NCBI GenBank assembly: GCA_964598235.1
Contig: CAZRAY010000002.1
Location: 1 to 64,000, forward strand
Direction of reading: 5' to 3'
From: UBA652 sp964598235
GTDB lineage: Bacteria; Pseudomonadota; Gammaproteobacteria; Nitrosococcales; Methylophagaceae
Length of the DNA: 64,000 bases
The notes beneath the pieces are model-generated. The model did no database searches. It saw only the letters and a program-made list of their open reading frames with translations, and was not told the DNA's origin. A program made the position numbers and the translations under genes. Below, piece after piece: positions 16,927 through 26,021 of this stretch (positions are counted from its first letter, which is position 1; every line of letters starts with the position of its first letter).

Positions 16927-18972
16927 ATGATGGATAAAAAAGTTTATTTTATGGTTGTTTTGCTTATGGGGCTACTGAGTGCCGTCGTTGAAGCCAAAAC
17001 GTATCGGTGGGTGGATGCGAATGGGAAAGTGCATTATTCAGATAGTCAACCTAAGTCGGCGAATGTGACAAGTAAAGAGGTGTATCTTCCTAATACAACC
17101 TCTTTTCCTGAGGTCACAATAAAAAAGGCAATTCCATACGAGGACTTTACGCCCCCACAAAAGGTCACGCTCAAGCCGCTAGCGTTAAAGATAGCAGGGG
17201 CGAATTCTCGAGATATCAAAATTGGTAATTTATACTCAGGCCAAACTTGTCAAAAGAAAGAAAGCGATCTTGTCTGGGTAGAGGGTCATCGGTTTGTAGA
17301 TGATATTCAATTGAGTGGGGTTTTTGTTTCAGAGTTCAATCGCTTAGGTTATGAATTGGAGTATGAAAATGCAATGTCTTCTATTCGGCCAGATAATCGC
17401 TTAGTACTCAAAACGGAATTGACGACGCTTAAGATAAACCGCTGTATTGAGAAGGGGACGTATCGTATAAAAAGCAAAAATGACGCGTATGTGAAATTAA
17501 GTTGGACATTGCTTGATCAGTTATCACGTAAAACATTGTATGAAGGGAGTAGTGAAGGACTGTATAAAGGGTTAACAGAGCTTGCGCGTGAAAATGGTAC
17601 GGAACAGGCAATAGAACGTGCTATTGTGGTTGCGGTGAACAATGCATTATCAGATGTTGAACTGACAGAGCCATTGGGCAAAGTGAGTCAGATAGGGCAG
17701 GAAGCGCCAGACTTTAAGCCTATTCCTCTCAATCTGATTTATACCGCAGATACCGGTTCGTTTAAATCAAAAGTGGATGCGCTCCAACAATCTACAGTGA
17801 CTATTAGAACAACAAAAGGGCATGGTAGTGGTGTCTTGCTTTCTAACAATGGCCATATACTGACTAATGCCCATGTAGTGGGCGATGCACATCAGGTGAT
17901 CGTTATTTTAAATGGAGAAGAGCTGGAAGCGTTTGTTGAGCGTATAGAGCCGATTAGGGATGTGGCTTTGTTAAAGTTAAGTAAAACGATGGTCACCGAA
18001 CAAGCACCAATTTCAGCGACACCGCCGAGTGTAGGCGATGCCTTGTTTGTGATCGGCACCCCCTTATCGGAAGAGTTGAGCCATACCGTGACCCAAGGTA
18101 TTTTATCGGCTAAGAGAGATCGGGGCGGATTACCATTTTATCAAACAGATGCAGCGATTAATCACGGAAATTCAGGTGGGCCAATTTATAATGATGTGGG
18201 CGGTTTGTTGGCGATTAGCGTGTCGGGGGTGATGACTAAAGCAGGGGCAAGCTTGGGGTTGAATTATTTGATTCCGATAGATGATGCATTACGTTCGCTG
18301 AATATCTCACGACAAGAGAAAGGGGCTGAATCACGTATTTCACCAGAAAAAAGGAGTGTAAGTGACGAGGCAGAAGCGCCTCGCCAGGCGGATGATGATG
18401 CCGTATTCGACTTATATCAGGCGGGATTAGTGGCCAGACAAAAAGGGCAATTTTCATTGGCAAAAGATAATTTAAGTCGGGCTGTTGCCTTGTTACCCAA
18501 AACAGATGATTCAGCACAAGCGAATACAATGCGAGATGAGCTCTATTTTGCGCTACCGGTGGCACAGGCAAAACAGGCGATTGCAGATAAACAGCCTAAT
18601 CATGCCAAGAAATACTTAGCCCCCTTAAACGCTTATATATTAAATCATCCAGACCGATTTGCATTGGCAAAAGAAATCGCAGAGGTCAAAGAATCTGCCC
18701 AATATTTAGATCAGGCGCTTAAGCAAACTGCACATATATCAGGACAAGTAGATTTATTGGAAGTCAAAATGATAATGATGGAATATCATGCTGAGAACGG
18801 GCGGTTACCCAAAACAAAAACGGCAGTGATTGCATTGTTAAATGAACAGCTAGGTCGTCGCTTGTTTAATCGTTATGAATTGCTTGAATATGAGGGTAAT
18901 AGCACCGGCTTTTCCATGATTTTTCGAAATATTGAACGAAATAAGAGAGTGGTGCTTGAGGCGGCTGTTTGA
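16927..18972 (+). CDS. exported DUF4124/trypsin-like protease fusion
   Basis: Predicted exported protein of about 681 residues. After a signal peptide (about residues 1-23) comes a DUF4124 module (KTYRWVDANGKVHYSDSQP), a middle region, then a trypsin/HtrA-like domain with the full triad: TNAHVV (His316), RDVALLKL (Asp345) and GNSGGP (Ser416). No PDZ domain is evident; instead there is a helical repeat-like part and a C-terminus (MEYHAENGRLPKTKTA) recalling pilin-like domains. I use ATG 16927 (or 16930) because AGGGG lies just upstream; an ATG at 16909 overlapping the cyclase stop is possible. Substrate is unknown. Confidence 0.8.
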   Translation: MMDKKVYFMVVLLMGLLSAVVEAKTYRWVDANGKVHYSDSQPKSANVTSKEVYLPNTTSFPEVTIKKAIPYEDFTPPQKVTLKPLALKIAGANSRDIKIGNLYSGQTCQKKESDLVWVEGHRFVDDIQLSGVFVSEFNRLGYELEYENAMSSIRPDNRLVLKTELTTLKINRCIEKGTYRIKSKNDAYVKLSWTLLDQLSRKTLYEGSSEGLYKGLTELARENGTEQAIERAIVVAVNNALSDVELTEPLGKVSQIGQEAPDFKPIPLNLIYTADTGSFKSKVDALQQSTVTIRTTKGHGSGVLLSNNGHILTNAHVVGDAHQVIVILNGEELEAFVERIEPIRDVALLKLSKTMVTEQAPISATPPSVGDALFVIGTPLSEELSHTVTQGILSAKRDRGGLPFYQTDAAINHGNSGGPIYNDVGGLLAISVSGVMTKAGASLGLNYLIPIDDALRSLNISRQEKGAESRISPEKRSVSDEAEAPRQADDDAVFDLYQAGLVARQKGQFSLAKDNLSRAVALLPKTDDSAQANTMRDELYFALPVAQAKQAIADKQPNHAKKYLAPLNAYILNHPDRFALAKEIAEVKESAQYLDQALKQTAHISGQVDLLEVKMIMMEYHAENGRLPKTKTAVIALLNEQLGRRLFNRYELLEYEGNSTGFSMIFRNIERNKRVVLEAAV

Positions 18973-19041
18973 ACAAGTATTTTTCTTGCCTCCTCGCCTA
19001 TTCCACAGGGTAAGGAAAAGGGGCTAAAATAAACCGTATTT

Positions 19042-19072
19042 TTGTGCGAAGCGCGGGGGATTGGTTTATAAT
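19042..19072 (+). promoter_or_regulatory. nuoA: candidate nuo operon promoter
   Basis: In the 135-base gap before nuoA a perfect TATAAT (19067-19072) sits 35 bases before the start codon, with TTGTGC (19042-19047) 19 bp upstream as a weak -35; TGCGAA at 16 bp is an alternative. No other strong promoter-like sequence is seen in the gap. Confidence 0.5.
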
Positions 19073-19107
19073 CAATTCAACGATAATTTAGAAGAAGATA
19101 GTGTTGC

Positions 19108-19464
19108 ATGCTGGAGAATTACCTCCCCATTTTATTATTTATCCTGCTGGGGATCGGCTTTGGTGTCGGTCCGTTATTGGCAGGGTTTGTCTTGGGGGCG
19201 CATCGTCCTGATCCTGAAAAGAATTCTACTTATGAATGTGGCTTTGAGCCATTTGAAGATGCGCATATGAAATTTGATGTGCGTTACTATCTTGTTGCAA
19301 TCCTGTTTATTATTTTTGATTTAGAAATTGCCTTTTTATTCCCGTGGGCTGTGGTGCTCGATGAGATTGGGGTGTTTGGCCTATTAGCGATGTTTTTATT
19401 CCTTGCCATTTTAGTGGTGGGTTTCGTTTATGAATGGATGAAGGGCGCGCTGGAATGGGAATAG
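19108..19464 (+). CDS. nuoA: NADH-quinone oxidoreductase subunit A
   Basis: Membrane subunit of complex I, 118 residues, three transmembrane segments. The conserved loop RPDPEKNSTYECGFEPFEDAH with the quinone-site-exposed Cys is present, followed by KFDVRYYLVAILFIIFDLEIAFLFPWA. First gene of a 14-gene operon (nuoA-N) that oxidises NADH, reduces quinone and pumps protons. The nuoB start lies inside its last codons. Confidence 0.96.
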   Translation: MLENYLPILLFILLGIGFGVGPLLAGFVLGAHRPDPEKNSTYECGFEPFEDAHMKFDVRYYLVAILFIIFDLEIAFLFPWAVVLDEIGVFGLLAMFLFLAILVVGFVYEWMKGALEWE

Positions 19465-19949
19465 AAGGTATTCTGGAAGAAGGCATTGTTACTACTTCTG
19501 CAGATAAATTAATCAATTGGGCAAGAACTGGCTCATTATGGCCGATGACCTTTGGTTTGGCATGTTGTGCGGTTGAGATGATGCAAGCAGGTGCGTCGCG
19601 TTATGATTTAGATCGCTTTGGTGTGGTATTTCGTCCTAGCCCTCGGCAATCGGATGTGATGATTGTGGCGGGGACCTTGGTGAATAAGATGGCACCAGCC
19701 TTGCGGAAAGTGTATGACCAAATGTCGGAGCCGCGCTGGGTTATCTCGATGGGGTCTTGTGCTAATGGTGGCGGTTATTATCATTATTCTTATGCAGTGG
19801 TACGGGGTTGCGATCGTATTATTCCTGTAGATATTTATGTGCCAGGCTGCCCACCGACTGCGGAAGCGTTGCTTTATGGCATTATTCAATTACAAAACAA
19901 AATTAAGCGTACACATACGATTGCGCGCCAGCCTAGTCAGGAAGCCTAA
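19455..19949 (+). CDS. nuoB: NADH-quinone oxidoreductase subunit B
   Basis: Peripheral-arm subunit carrying cluster N2, the last Fe-S centre before quinone. The conserved cysteines are in GLACCAVEMM, ISMGSCANGGG and VPGCPPTAEA. I place the start at ATG 19455, giving 164 residues beginning MGIEGILEEGIVTTSADKL, which matches short-form NuoB; an ATG at 19434 would add seven residues inside nuoA. The start overlaps nuoA by 10 bases. Confidence 0.95.
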   Translation: MGIEGILEEGIVTTSADKLINWARTGSLWPMTFGLACCAVEMMQAGASRYDLDRFGVVFRPSPRQSDVMIVAGTLVNKMAPALRKVYDQMSEPRWVISMGSCANGGGYYHYSYAVVRGCDRIIPVDIYVPGCPPTAEALLYGIIQLQNKIKRTHTIARQPSQEA

Positions 19950-20603
19950 TTGAGCATGGAAGCGCTTCAGAAAAAATTACTCACCCACTTTAAAGATGCC
20001 GGAAAACTATGTGAAGTAATTCATGGTGAATTGAGCATGCAAATACCGGCGGAAAGCGTGGTGGAAGTGTGTACAACATTGCGTGATGAATTTGGCTTTG
20101 AGCAGCTAATTGATTTATGTGGTGTGGATTATTCTGAATATGGCAGCGCAGGTTGGACAACAAAAGGGTCGGGTTTTAGCCGTGCGGTGAATATGACCAA
20201 CACCTTGCGTGAAGAAGAAGGCCAACGGTTTGGTGTGGTATATCATTTATTGTCGATTAGCGACAACCAACGGATCCGAGTAAAAATTCGCCTAGATGCT
20301 GAGGCGCCTGTTGTCGATAGCGTTGTGTCTGTATGGGCATCAGCGGACTGGTTTGAACGTGAAGCGTTTGATTTATTTGGTATCTTATTTGATGGCCATG
20401 AAGATTTACGTCGTATTTTGACTGACTATGGTTTTATCGGTCATCCATTCCGGAAAGATTTCCCAATCAGTGGCCATGTTGAAATGCGATATGACCCTGA
20501 GAAGAAGCGGGTGGTGTATGAGCCCGTCAATATTACGCCTAGAACATTGGTGCCTCGGGTTATTCGAGATGATAACCGCTACCATGAGCAAGGCGATTCA
20601 TAA
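19950..20603 (+). CDS. nuoC: NADH-quinone oxidoreductase subunit C
   Basis: The 30-kDa subunit of the peripheral arm, 217 residues, separate from NuoD here and not fused as in E. coli. Family motifs are YHLLSISDNQRIRVKI, WFEREAFDLFGILFDGH and LRRILTDYGFIGHPFRKDFP. TTG at 19950 directly after the nuoB stop is used, with AGGA 7 bases upstream; ATG at 19956 is an alternative. Its stop overlaps the nuoD start by one base. Confidence 0.95.
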   Translation: MSMEALQKKLLTHFKDAGKLCEVIHGELSMQIPAESVVEVCTTLRDEFGFEQLIDLCGVDYSEYGSAGWTTKGSGFSRAVNMTNTLREEEGQRFGVVYHLLSISDNQRIRVKIRLDAEAPVVDSVVSVWASADWFEREAFDLFGILFDGHEDLRRILTDYGFIGHPFRKDFPISGHVEMRYDPEKKRVVYEPVNITPRTLVPRVIRDDNRYHEQGDS

Positions 20604-21856
20604 TGGCTGAGATCCAAAACTACACATTGAATTTTGGCCCACAGCATCCTGCGGCGCATGGTGTGTTGCGATTGATTCTCGAAATGGAAGGCGAGGTGAT
20701 TCAGCGTGCCGATCCACATATCGGCTTATTACACCGTGGCACGGAAAAGTTAGCAGAAACCAAACCCTACAATCAAAGCATTGGTTATATGGATAGGCTC
20801 GATTATGTATCGATGATGTGTAATGAGCATGCTTATGTAAAAGGGATTGAAACGATGCTTGGGGTAGACGTACCTGAGCGTGCACAGTATATCCGAGTGA
20901 TGTTTGATGAGATCACGCGTATTCTAAACCACTTGATGTGGTTGGGTGCCCATGGTCTTGATATTGGTGCGATGACAATCTTTTTATATTGCTTCCGCGA
21001 GCGTGAAGATCTGATGGATTGTTATGAAGCGGTATCAGGTGCGCGTTTGCATGCAACGTATTATCGACCTGGCGGCGTGTATCGTGATTTGCCCGATAGC
21101 ATGCCGCGCTATGAATCCTCTAAGTGGCATAGCGAAAAAGAAGTCAAAAAGAAAAACACTAATCGTGAAGGCAGCTTACTTGATTTTATTGCAGATTTTA
21201 CCGACCGTTTCCCCGGCTGTGTTGATGAATATGAAACGTTATTAACGGATAACCGTATTTGGAAACAGCGTACGGTTGGCATTGGCGTGGTCTCCCCAGA
21301 GCGGGCAATGCAATTAGGCTTTACGGGGCCGATGCTGCGCGGTTCAGGGATTGCATGGGATTTACGTAAGAAACAGCCTTATGCCGTATATGACAAAATG
21401 AAGTTTGATATTCCTGTCGGCGTAGAAGGCGACTGTTATGACCGCTATTTGGTGCGCGTAGAAGAAATGCGCCAGTCGAATGAAATCATCAAACAATGTG
21501 TGACTTGGTTGAAAGACAATCCAGGCGATGTGATGTCGGATGATTTGAAGGTGTCCCCGCCGCCTCGAACAGAAATGAAAACGAGCATGGAAGGCCTGAT
21601 CCATCATTTTAAACATTTTACCGAAGGCTATTGTGTGCCCGAAGGTGAAATTTATTCTGCTGTCGAGCATCCGAAAGGCGAATTTGGGATCTATATGATT
21701 TCAGATGGGGCGAATAAACCGTATCGCTTAAAGATCCGTGCGCCGGGCTTTGTGCATTTATCGGCAATGAATGAAATGATTAAGGGTCATATGTTGGCGG
21801 ATGTGGTGGCGGTGATTGGAACCATGGATATTGTATTTGGAGAAGTAGACAGGTAA
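20603..21856 (+). CDS. nuoD: NADH-quinone oxidoreductase subunit D
   Basis: The 49-kDa subunit, 417 residues, forming the quinone pocket with NuoB. Motifs are NFGPQHPAAHGVLRL (the His-bearing quinone-binding loop), DPHIGLLHRGTEKL, and the C-terminal RAPGFVHLSAMNEMIKGHML and GTMDIVFGEVDR. It has normal length and overlaps nuoC and nuoE by one base each, indicating coupled translation. Confidence 0.97.
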   Translation: MAEIQNYTLNFGPQHPAAHGVLRLILEMEGEVIQRADPHIGLLHRGTEKLAETKPYNQSIGYMDRLDYVSMMCNEHAYVKGIETMLGVDVPERAQYIRVMFDEITRILNHLMWLGAHGLDIGAMTIFLYCFREREDLMDCYEAVSGARLHATYYRPGGVYRDLPDSMPRYESSKWHSEKEVKKKNTNREGSLLDFIADFTDRFPGCVDEYETLLTDNRIWKQRTVGIGVVSPERAMQLGFTGPMLRGSGIAWDLRKKQPYAVYDKMKFDIPVGVEGDCYDRYLVRVEEMRQSNEIIKQCVTWLKDNPGDVMSDDLKVSPPPRTEMKTSMEGLIHHFKHFTEGYCVPEGEIYSAVEHPKGEFGIYMISDGANKPYRLKIRAPGFVHLSAMNEMIKGHMLADVVAVIGTMDIVFGEVDR

Positions 21857-22368
21857 TGGCCAATACAATACAACTCACAGGCCCACGCGAAGAATTATTC
21901 AATGCTGACGTACGTGCAGAGATTGCCGTGTGGCTGGCGAAATATCCAGAGAACCAGAGCCAATCGGCTTTGATCCCAGCCTTACATATCGTGCAAGCTG
22001 CGAATGAAGGATGGTTGAGTGAGCCAGCAATGGATGCCATGGCAGTATATTTAGGGCTGCCTAAAATTGCGGTGTATGAAGTGGCAACGTTTTATACGAT
22101 GTTTGAATTGTCGCCGGTTGGCAAGCATAAAATTAATGTGTGCACCAATATTTCATGTCAGCTGAATGGTTCAGATGAAGTGGTGGCGCACTTGAAAGAT
22201 AAATTAGCCGTTGGCTGGGGTGAAACCACTGCGGATGGCAATATTACGTTGAAAGAAGTGGAATGTTTGGGCGCCTGCTGTGGTGCGCCAATGATGCAAG
22301 TGGATCGTGATTATCATGAAACACTGACACCAGAAAAAATAGATAAGATTCTAGCGGGGCTGACATAA
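21856..22368 (+). CDS. nuoE: NADH-quinone oxidoreductase subunit E
   Basis: The 24-kDa thioredoxin-like subunit with a [2Fe-2S] cluster (N1a). Four cysteine ligands are visible in CTNISC and ECLGACCGAPM. The 170-residue length is typical, with an N-terminal helical part ending VYEVATFYTMF. It lies one base after nuoD overlap and two bases before nuoF. Confidence 0.96.
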   Translation: MANTIQLTGPREELFNADVRAEIAVWLAKYPENQSQSALIPALHIVQAANEGWLSEPAMDAMAVYLGLPKIAVYEVATFYTMFELSPVGKHKINVCTNISCQLNGSDEVVAHLKDKLAVGWGETTADGNITLKEVECLGACCGAPMMQVDRDYHETLTPEKIDKILAGLT

Positions 22369-22369
22369 G

Positions 22370-23677
22370 ATGGCGCTTGATTTGGTCTGCTTTCGTACCC
22401 GGCACTTGGATGAACCTTGGACACTTGAATCCTATTTAAGTGTGGGTGGCTATAAGCAGCTAGAACGCGTGTTGAAAGACGGTGTGTCTTCAGATGAGAT
22501 TATTGAAGAATTAAAAGATTCTGCTTTGCGGGGTCGAGGTGGGGCAGGTTTCCCGACGGGGCTGAAGTGGAGCTTTATGCCACGGCGGATGCCAGGGTCG
22601 AAATATATTGTGTGTAATTCCGATGAAGGTGAGCCGGGCACGTGTAAAGACCGCGATATTATTCGCTTTAATCCACATCAGTTGATCGAAGGTATGATCA
22701 TTGCGGGTTATACGATTGGCGCGCAATCAGGTTATAACTATATCCGCGGTGAGTTTTCTGAGCCGATTGATCGATTTGAAGCAGCATTAAAAGAAGCCTA
22801 TGACGCCGGTTATCTAGGCAAAGATATTTTCGGCAGCAAATTTAATTTTGATCTGTATACCCATATGGGGGCAGGTGCCTATATTTGTGGCGAAGAAACG
22901 GCATTGTTAGAATCGTTGGAAGGCAAAAAAGGCCAACCTAGATATAAGCCACCGTTCCCTGCTGGTTTTGGTTTGTATGGTCGACCAACAACGATTAACA
23001 ATACAGAGACATTGGCTTCGGTACCCGTGATCCTTGAGAAAGGTGGCGACTGGTTCCATGAAATTGGTACGCCGAATAATGGCGGCACCAAGATTTTTAG
23101 TGTGTCAGGCCATGTGAATAACCCAGGTAACTTTGAAGTGCCGATGGGTATGCCGTTTTCTGAATTACTGACCCTGGCGGGCGGGATGAAAAATGGCAAT
23201 AAGATTAAAGCTGTCATTCCTGGTGGTTCATCGACCCCGATTATTCCGGGTGAAGAGATGATGGATGTGCCAATGAGTTACGATGGCATCAGCAAAGCTG
23301 GCTCGATGCTGGGTGCAGGCTCCGTGATTGTGATGGACGAAACAACCTGTATGGTACGAGCGCTTGAGCGTATTGCTGAGTTTTATTATGAAGAATCCTG
23401 TGGTCAATGTACGCCATGTCGTGAAGGCACCGGCTGGTTATATCGAGTGGTGAAACGCATTGAGCATGGCGAAGGCAAACAAGAAGATTTAGATAAGCTG
23501 GTGGATGTGGCGCACAATATTGATGGCAATACGATCTGTGCCTTAGGCGATGCCGCGGCCGCGCCAGTGATTAGCTTTATCAAGCATTTCCGAGAAGAAT
23601 TTCAATATCATATTGATCATGGTCGCTGTATGTGTGGAGCCGGTGCTGGCTTAGAAGCGGGAGGTCATCATGGTTAA
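22370..23677 (+). CDS. nuoF: NADH-quinone oxidoreductase subunit F
   Basis: The 51-kDa NADH-binding subunit with FMN and [4Fe-4S] cluster N3; 435 residues. Motifs are LRGRGGAGFPTGLKW (NADH/FMN glycine-rich site), YICGEETALLESLEG, and the cluster site SCGQCTPCREG with a fourth Cys in NTICALGDAAA. It overlaps nuoG by 8 bases. Confidence 0.97.
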   Translation: MALDLVCFRTRHLDEPWTLESYLSVGGYKQLERVLKDGVSSDEIIEELKDSALRGRGGAGFPTGLKWSFMPRRMPGSKYIVCNSDEGEPGTCKDRDIIRFNPHQLIEGMIIAGYTIGAQSGYNYIRGEFSEPIDRFEAALKEAYDAGYLGKDIFGSKFNFDLYTHMGAGAYICGEETALLESLEGKKGQPRYKPPFPAGFGLYGRPTTINNTETLASVPVILEKGGDWFHEIGTPNNGGTKIFSVSGHVNNPGNFEVPMGMPFSELLTLAGGMKNGNKIKAVIPGGSSTPIIPGEEMMDVPMSYDGISKAGSMLGAGSVIVMDETTCMVRALERIAEFYYEESCGQCTPCREGTGWLYRVVKRIEHGEGKQEDLDKLVDVAHNIDGNTICALGDAAAAPVISFIKHFREEFQYHIDHGRCMCGAGAGLEAGGHHG

Positions 23678-26021
23678 GATTGAAATTGATGGCATGCCAA
23701 TGACAGCTGATCCATCGAAAATGATTATTCAGGTGGCGGATGAAGCGGGTATTGATATTCCACGTTTTTGTTACCATAAAAATTTATCTATCGCGGCAAA
23801 TTGCCGTATGTGTTTGGTGGAAGTAGAGCAGTCTCGAAAAGCCTTGCCGGCATGTGCCACACCGGTCACAGAAGGCATGAAAGTATTCACCCATTCCAAA
23901 CGTGCCATTGCGGCGCAGCGTGGGGTGATGGAGTTTTTACTGATTAACCATCCGTTGGATTGCCCTATTTGTGATCAGGGTGGAGAATGTGAACTACAAG
24001 ATTTATCCATCGGCTATGGTGGCGATATTAGCCGTTTTACAGAAAACAAACGCGTTGTAAAAGATAAAGAAATTGGTCCCCTGGTCGGCACAGATATGAC
24101 ACGCTGTATTCATTGCACACGCTGTGTCCGTTTTGGCCAAGAAATTGCAGGCATCATGGAACTGGGTGCGGTGGGTCGTGGCGAGCATATGGAAATTGGC
24201 ACTTATGTTGAAGAAAGCCTCATATCAGAACTGTCGGGTAATCTTATTGATTTATGCCCGGTTGGCGCTTTAACCTCTAAGCCATTTCACTATAAAGCAC
24301 GCGCTTGGGAATTAGCAGCGCATCCGTCGATTTCACCGCATGATGGGATGGGGTCAAATATTGAATTTCATACCCGCCGCAATGAAGTGATGCGGGTCGT
24401 GCCACGCGAGAATGACGATGTCAATGAAACGTGGATTTCAGATCGGGATCGTTTTAGTTATCTTGCTTTAAATCATCCAGAACGCTTACACAAGCCAATG
24501 ATCAAAACCAATGCAGGTTGGCAAGAAACAGATTGGCAAACGGCATTAGAATTTGCAGTGGAAGGATTACAGAATGCAGTAAGGAGTGACGGTGCAGAAC
24601 AACTAGCAGGTTTGCTTTCATCGACGGCAACGGTGGAAGAGGGCTATTTATTCCAGAAATTACTCCGCGGCATGGGCTCAAATAATATTGATCATCGTTT
24701 GCGACAACAAGATTTTGCCGATCAAGTGGATGCGCCTGCAACAGCACCCTGGCATGTGCGTGATTTTGGTGCCAGCGATGCAGTGATACTGATTGGTTGT
24801 AATATCCGTGCAGAACAGCCGATGATTGCCCACCGGATCCGCCAAGGCGCAATGAATGGTTCGTCGGTGAACGTCATTAATTTCTTTGCAATGGATTGTT
24901 TGATGCCAGTGGATAAACAGCTGGTGGTGAACACCCAAGGTATGGTGGATTTACTGGCCGAGATTGCGGTTGAGTTAACGGTAGAAACCAAGGTAGCTAT
25001 CCCACCTGCATGGGAAAAATTATTAAACGGTGTGAAACCAACGTCTGCAGCAGAAGCGCTGGCGGGGCAGTTGATTCGGGCCGCAAGAGCGACGCTGTTT
25101 GTGGGCGCCTTAGTGGATCATCATCCACAAGCGGCGACAATTCGGGCCTTAGTCCGCTTTATTGCCTCATTGAGTAATAACTATATTGTGATATTGCCAA
25201 CGGCAAATGATAATGGCTTGACGCTTGCGGGCGCGATGCCGTATCTAACCGAACAAAAAGGGTTGAATACGGATGCCATGATGGCGCAATCGTTGCGTGC
25301 TTATTTATTGTTAGGCACGGAGCCAGAATTGGATTGCGCGAATCAAAGTGAAGCGCTGGATTCGTTGAAACAAGCCGATTTTGTAGTCACACTGAATTGT
25401 TTTATGACGGATGCCATGCGTGCGTATGCCAATGTCATTTTACCCATCGCCAGCTTTGCTGAAACGTCTGGCACGTATGTCAATGTTGATCAACTCTGGC
25501 AGTCTTTTACTGGTGCGGTGAGCCCCGTAGGCGAGAGCCGCCCAGCGTGGAAAGTATTACGTGTATTAGGTAATTTGGCAGAAGTCGATGGCTTTGATTT
25601 TGTGTCTTCGGAAGACGTGCGCGATGCGGTGCAAACAGATATTGAGAATACGGCTGCTGTTGTAAAACAAACTTTTGTTCCGGCGACATTGAAAATGCCT
25701 AAGATGACAAAATCTGATTTGATATGGATTGCAGAAGTGCCGAGTTATCAAACAGATAGTTTCACGCGCCGCAGTGATGCTTTACAAGCAACGCCCGAAA
25801 ATCAACGGGCTAATATGGCACGAATGAATACGGTAGAAGCGACACGACAAGGTGTTGAAAAATCAGAACGTATTACCGTTATGCAAGGTGATGCATCGGT
25901 GACAGTTGCCTTTGAATTAGACGATGCCATTGCAGATGGCTGTTTATATTTAGCGGGGGGCACGGCGGAAGCGGTTAAACTGGGTGCAGCTTATACGTCG
26001 GTAAGTGTGCAACATGATTGA
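23670..26021 (+). CDS. nuoG: NADH-quinone oxidoreductase subunit G
   Basis: The 75-kDa Fe-S subunit, 783 residues. The N-terminus has the [2Fe-2S] ligands (FCYHKNL, ANCRMCLVEVE, PACATPV), then a His/Cys-ligated [4Fe-4S] site (HPLDCPICDQGGECELQD) and HCTRCVRFGQEIAG. The C-terminal two thirds is a molybdopterin-oxidoreductase-like fold that has lost its cofactor in the family. The last residues overlap the start of nuoH. Confidence 0.95.
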   Translation: MVKIEIDGMPMTADPSKMIIQVADEAGIDIPRFCYHKNLSIAANCRMCLVEVEQSRKALPACATPVTEGMKVFTHSKRAIAAQRGVMEFLLINHPLDCPICDQGGECELQDLSIGYGGDISRFTENKRVVKDKEIGPLVGTDMTRCIHCTRCVRFGQEIAGIMELGAVGRGEHMEIGTYVEESLISELSGNLIDLCPVGALTSKPFHYKARAWELAAHPSISPHDGMGSNIEFHTRRNEVMRVVPRENDDVNETWISDRDRFSYLALNHPERLHKPMIKTNAGWQETDWQTALEFAVEGLQNAVRSDGAEQLAGLLSSTATVEEGYLFQKLLRGMGSNNIDHRLRQQDFADQVDAPATAPWHVRDFGASDAVILIGCNIRAEQPMIAHRIRQGAMNGSSVNVINFFAMDCLMPVDKQLVVNTQGMVDLLAEIAVELTVETKVAIPPAWEKLLNGVKPTSAAEALAGQLIRAARATLFVGALVDHHPQAATIRALVRFIASLSNNYIVILPTANDNGLTLAGAMPYLTEQKGLNTDAMMAQSLRAYLLLGTEPELDCANQSEALDSLKQADFVVTLNCFMTDAMRAYANVILPIASFAETSGTYVNVDQLWQSFTGAVSPVGESRPAWKVLRVLGNLAEVDGFDFVSSEDVRDAVQTDIENTAAVVKQTFVPATLKMPKMTKSDLIWIAEVPSYQTDSFTRRSDALQATPENQRANMARMNTVEATRQGVEKSERITVMQGDASVTVAFELDDAIADGCLYLAGGTAEAVKLGAAYTSVSVQHD

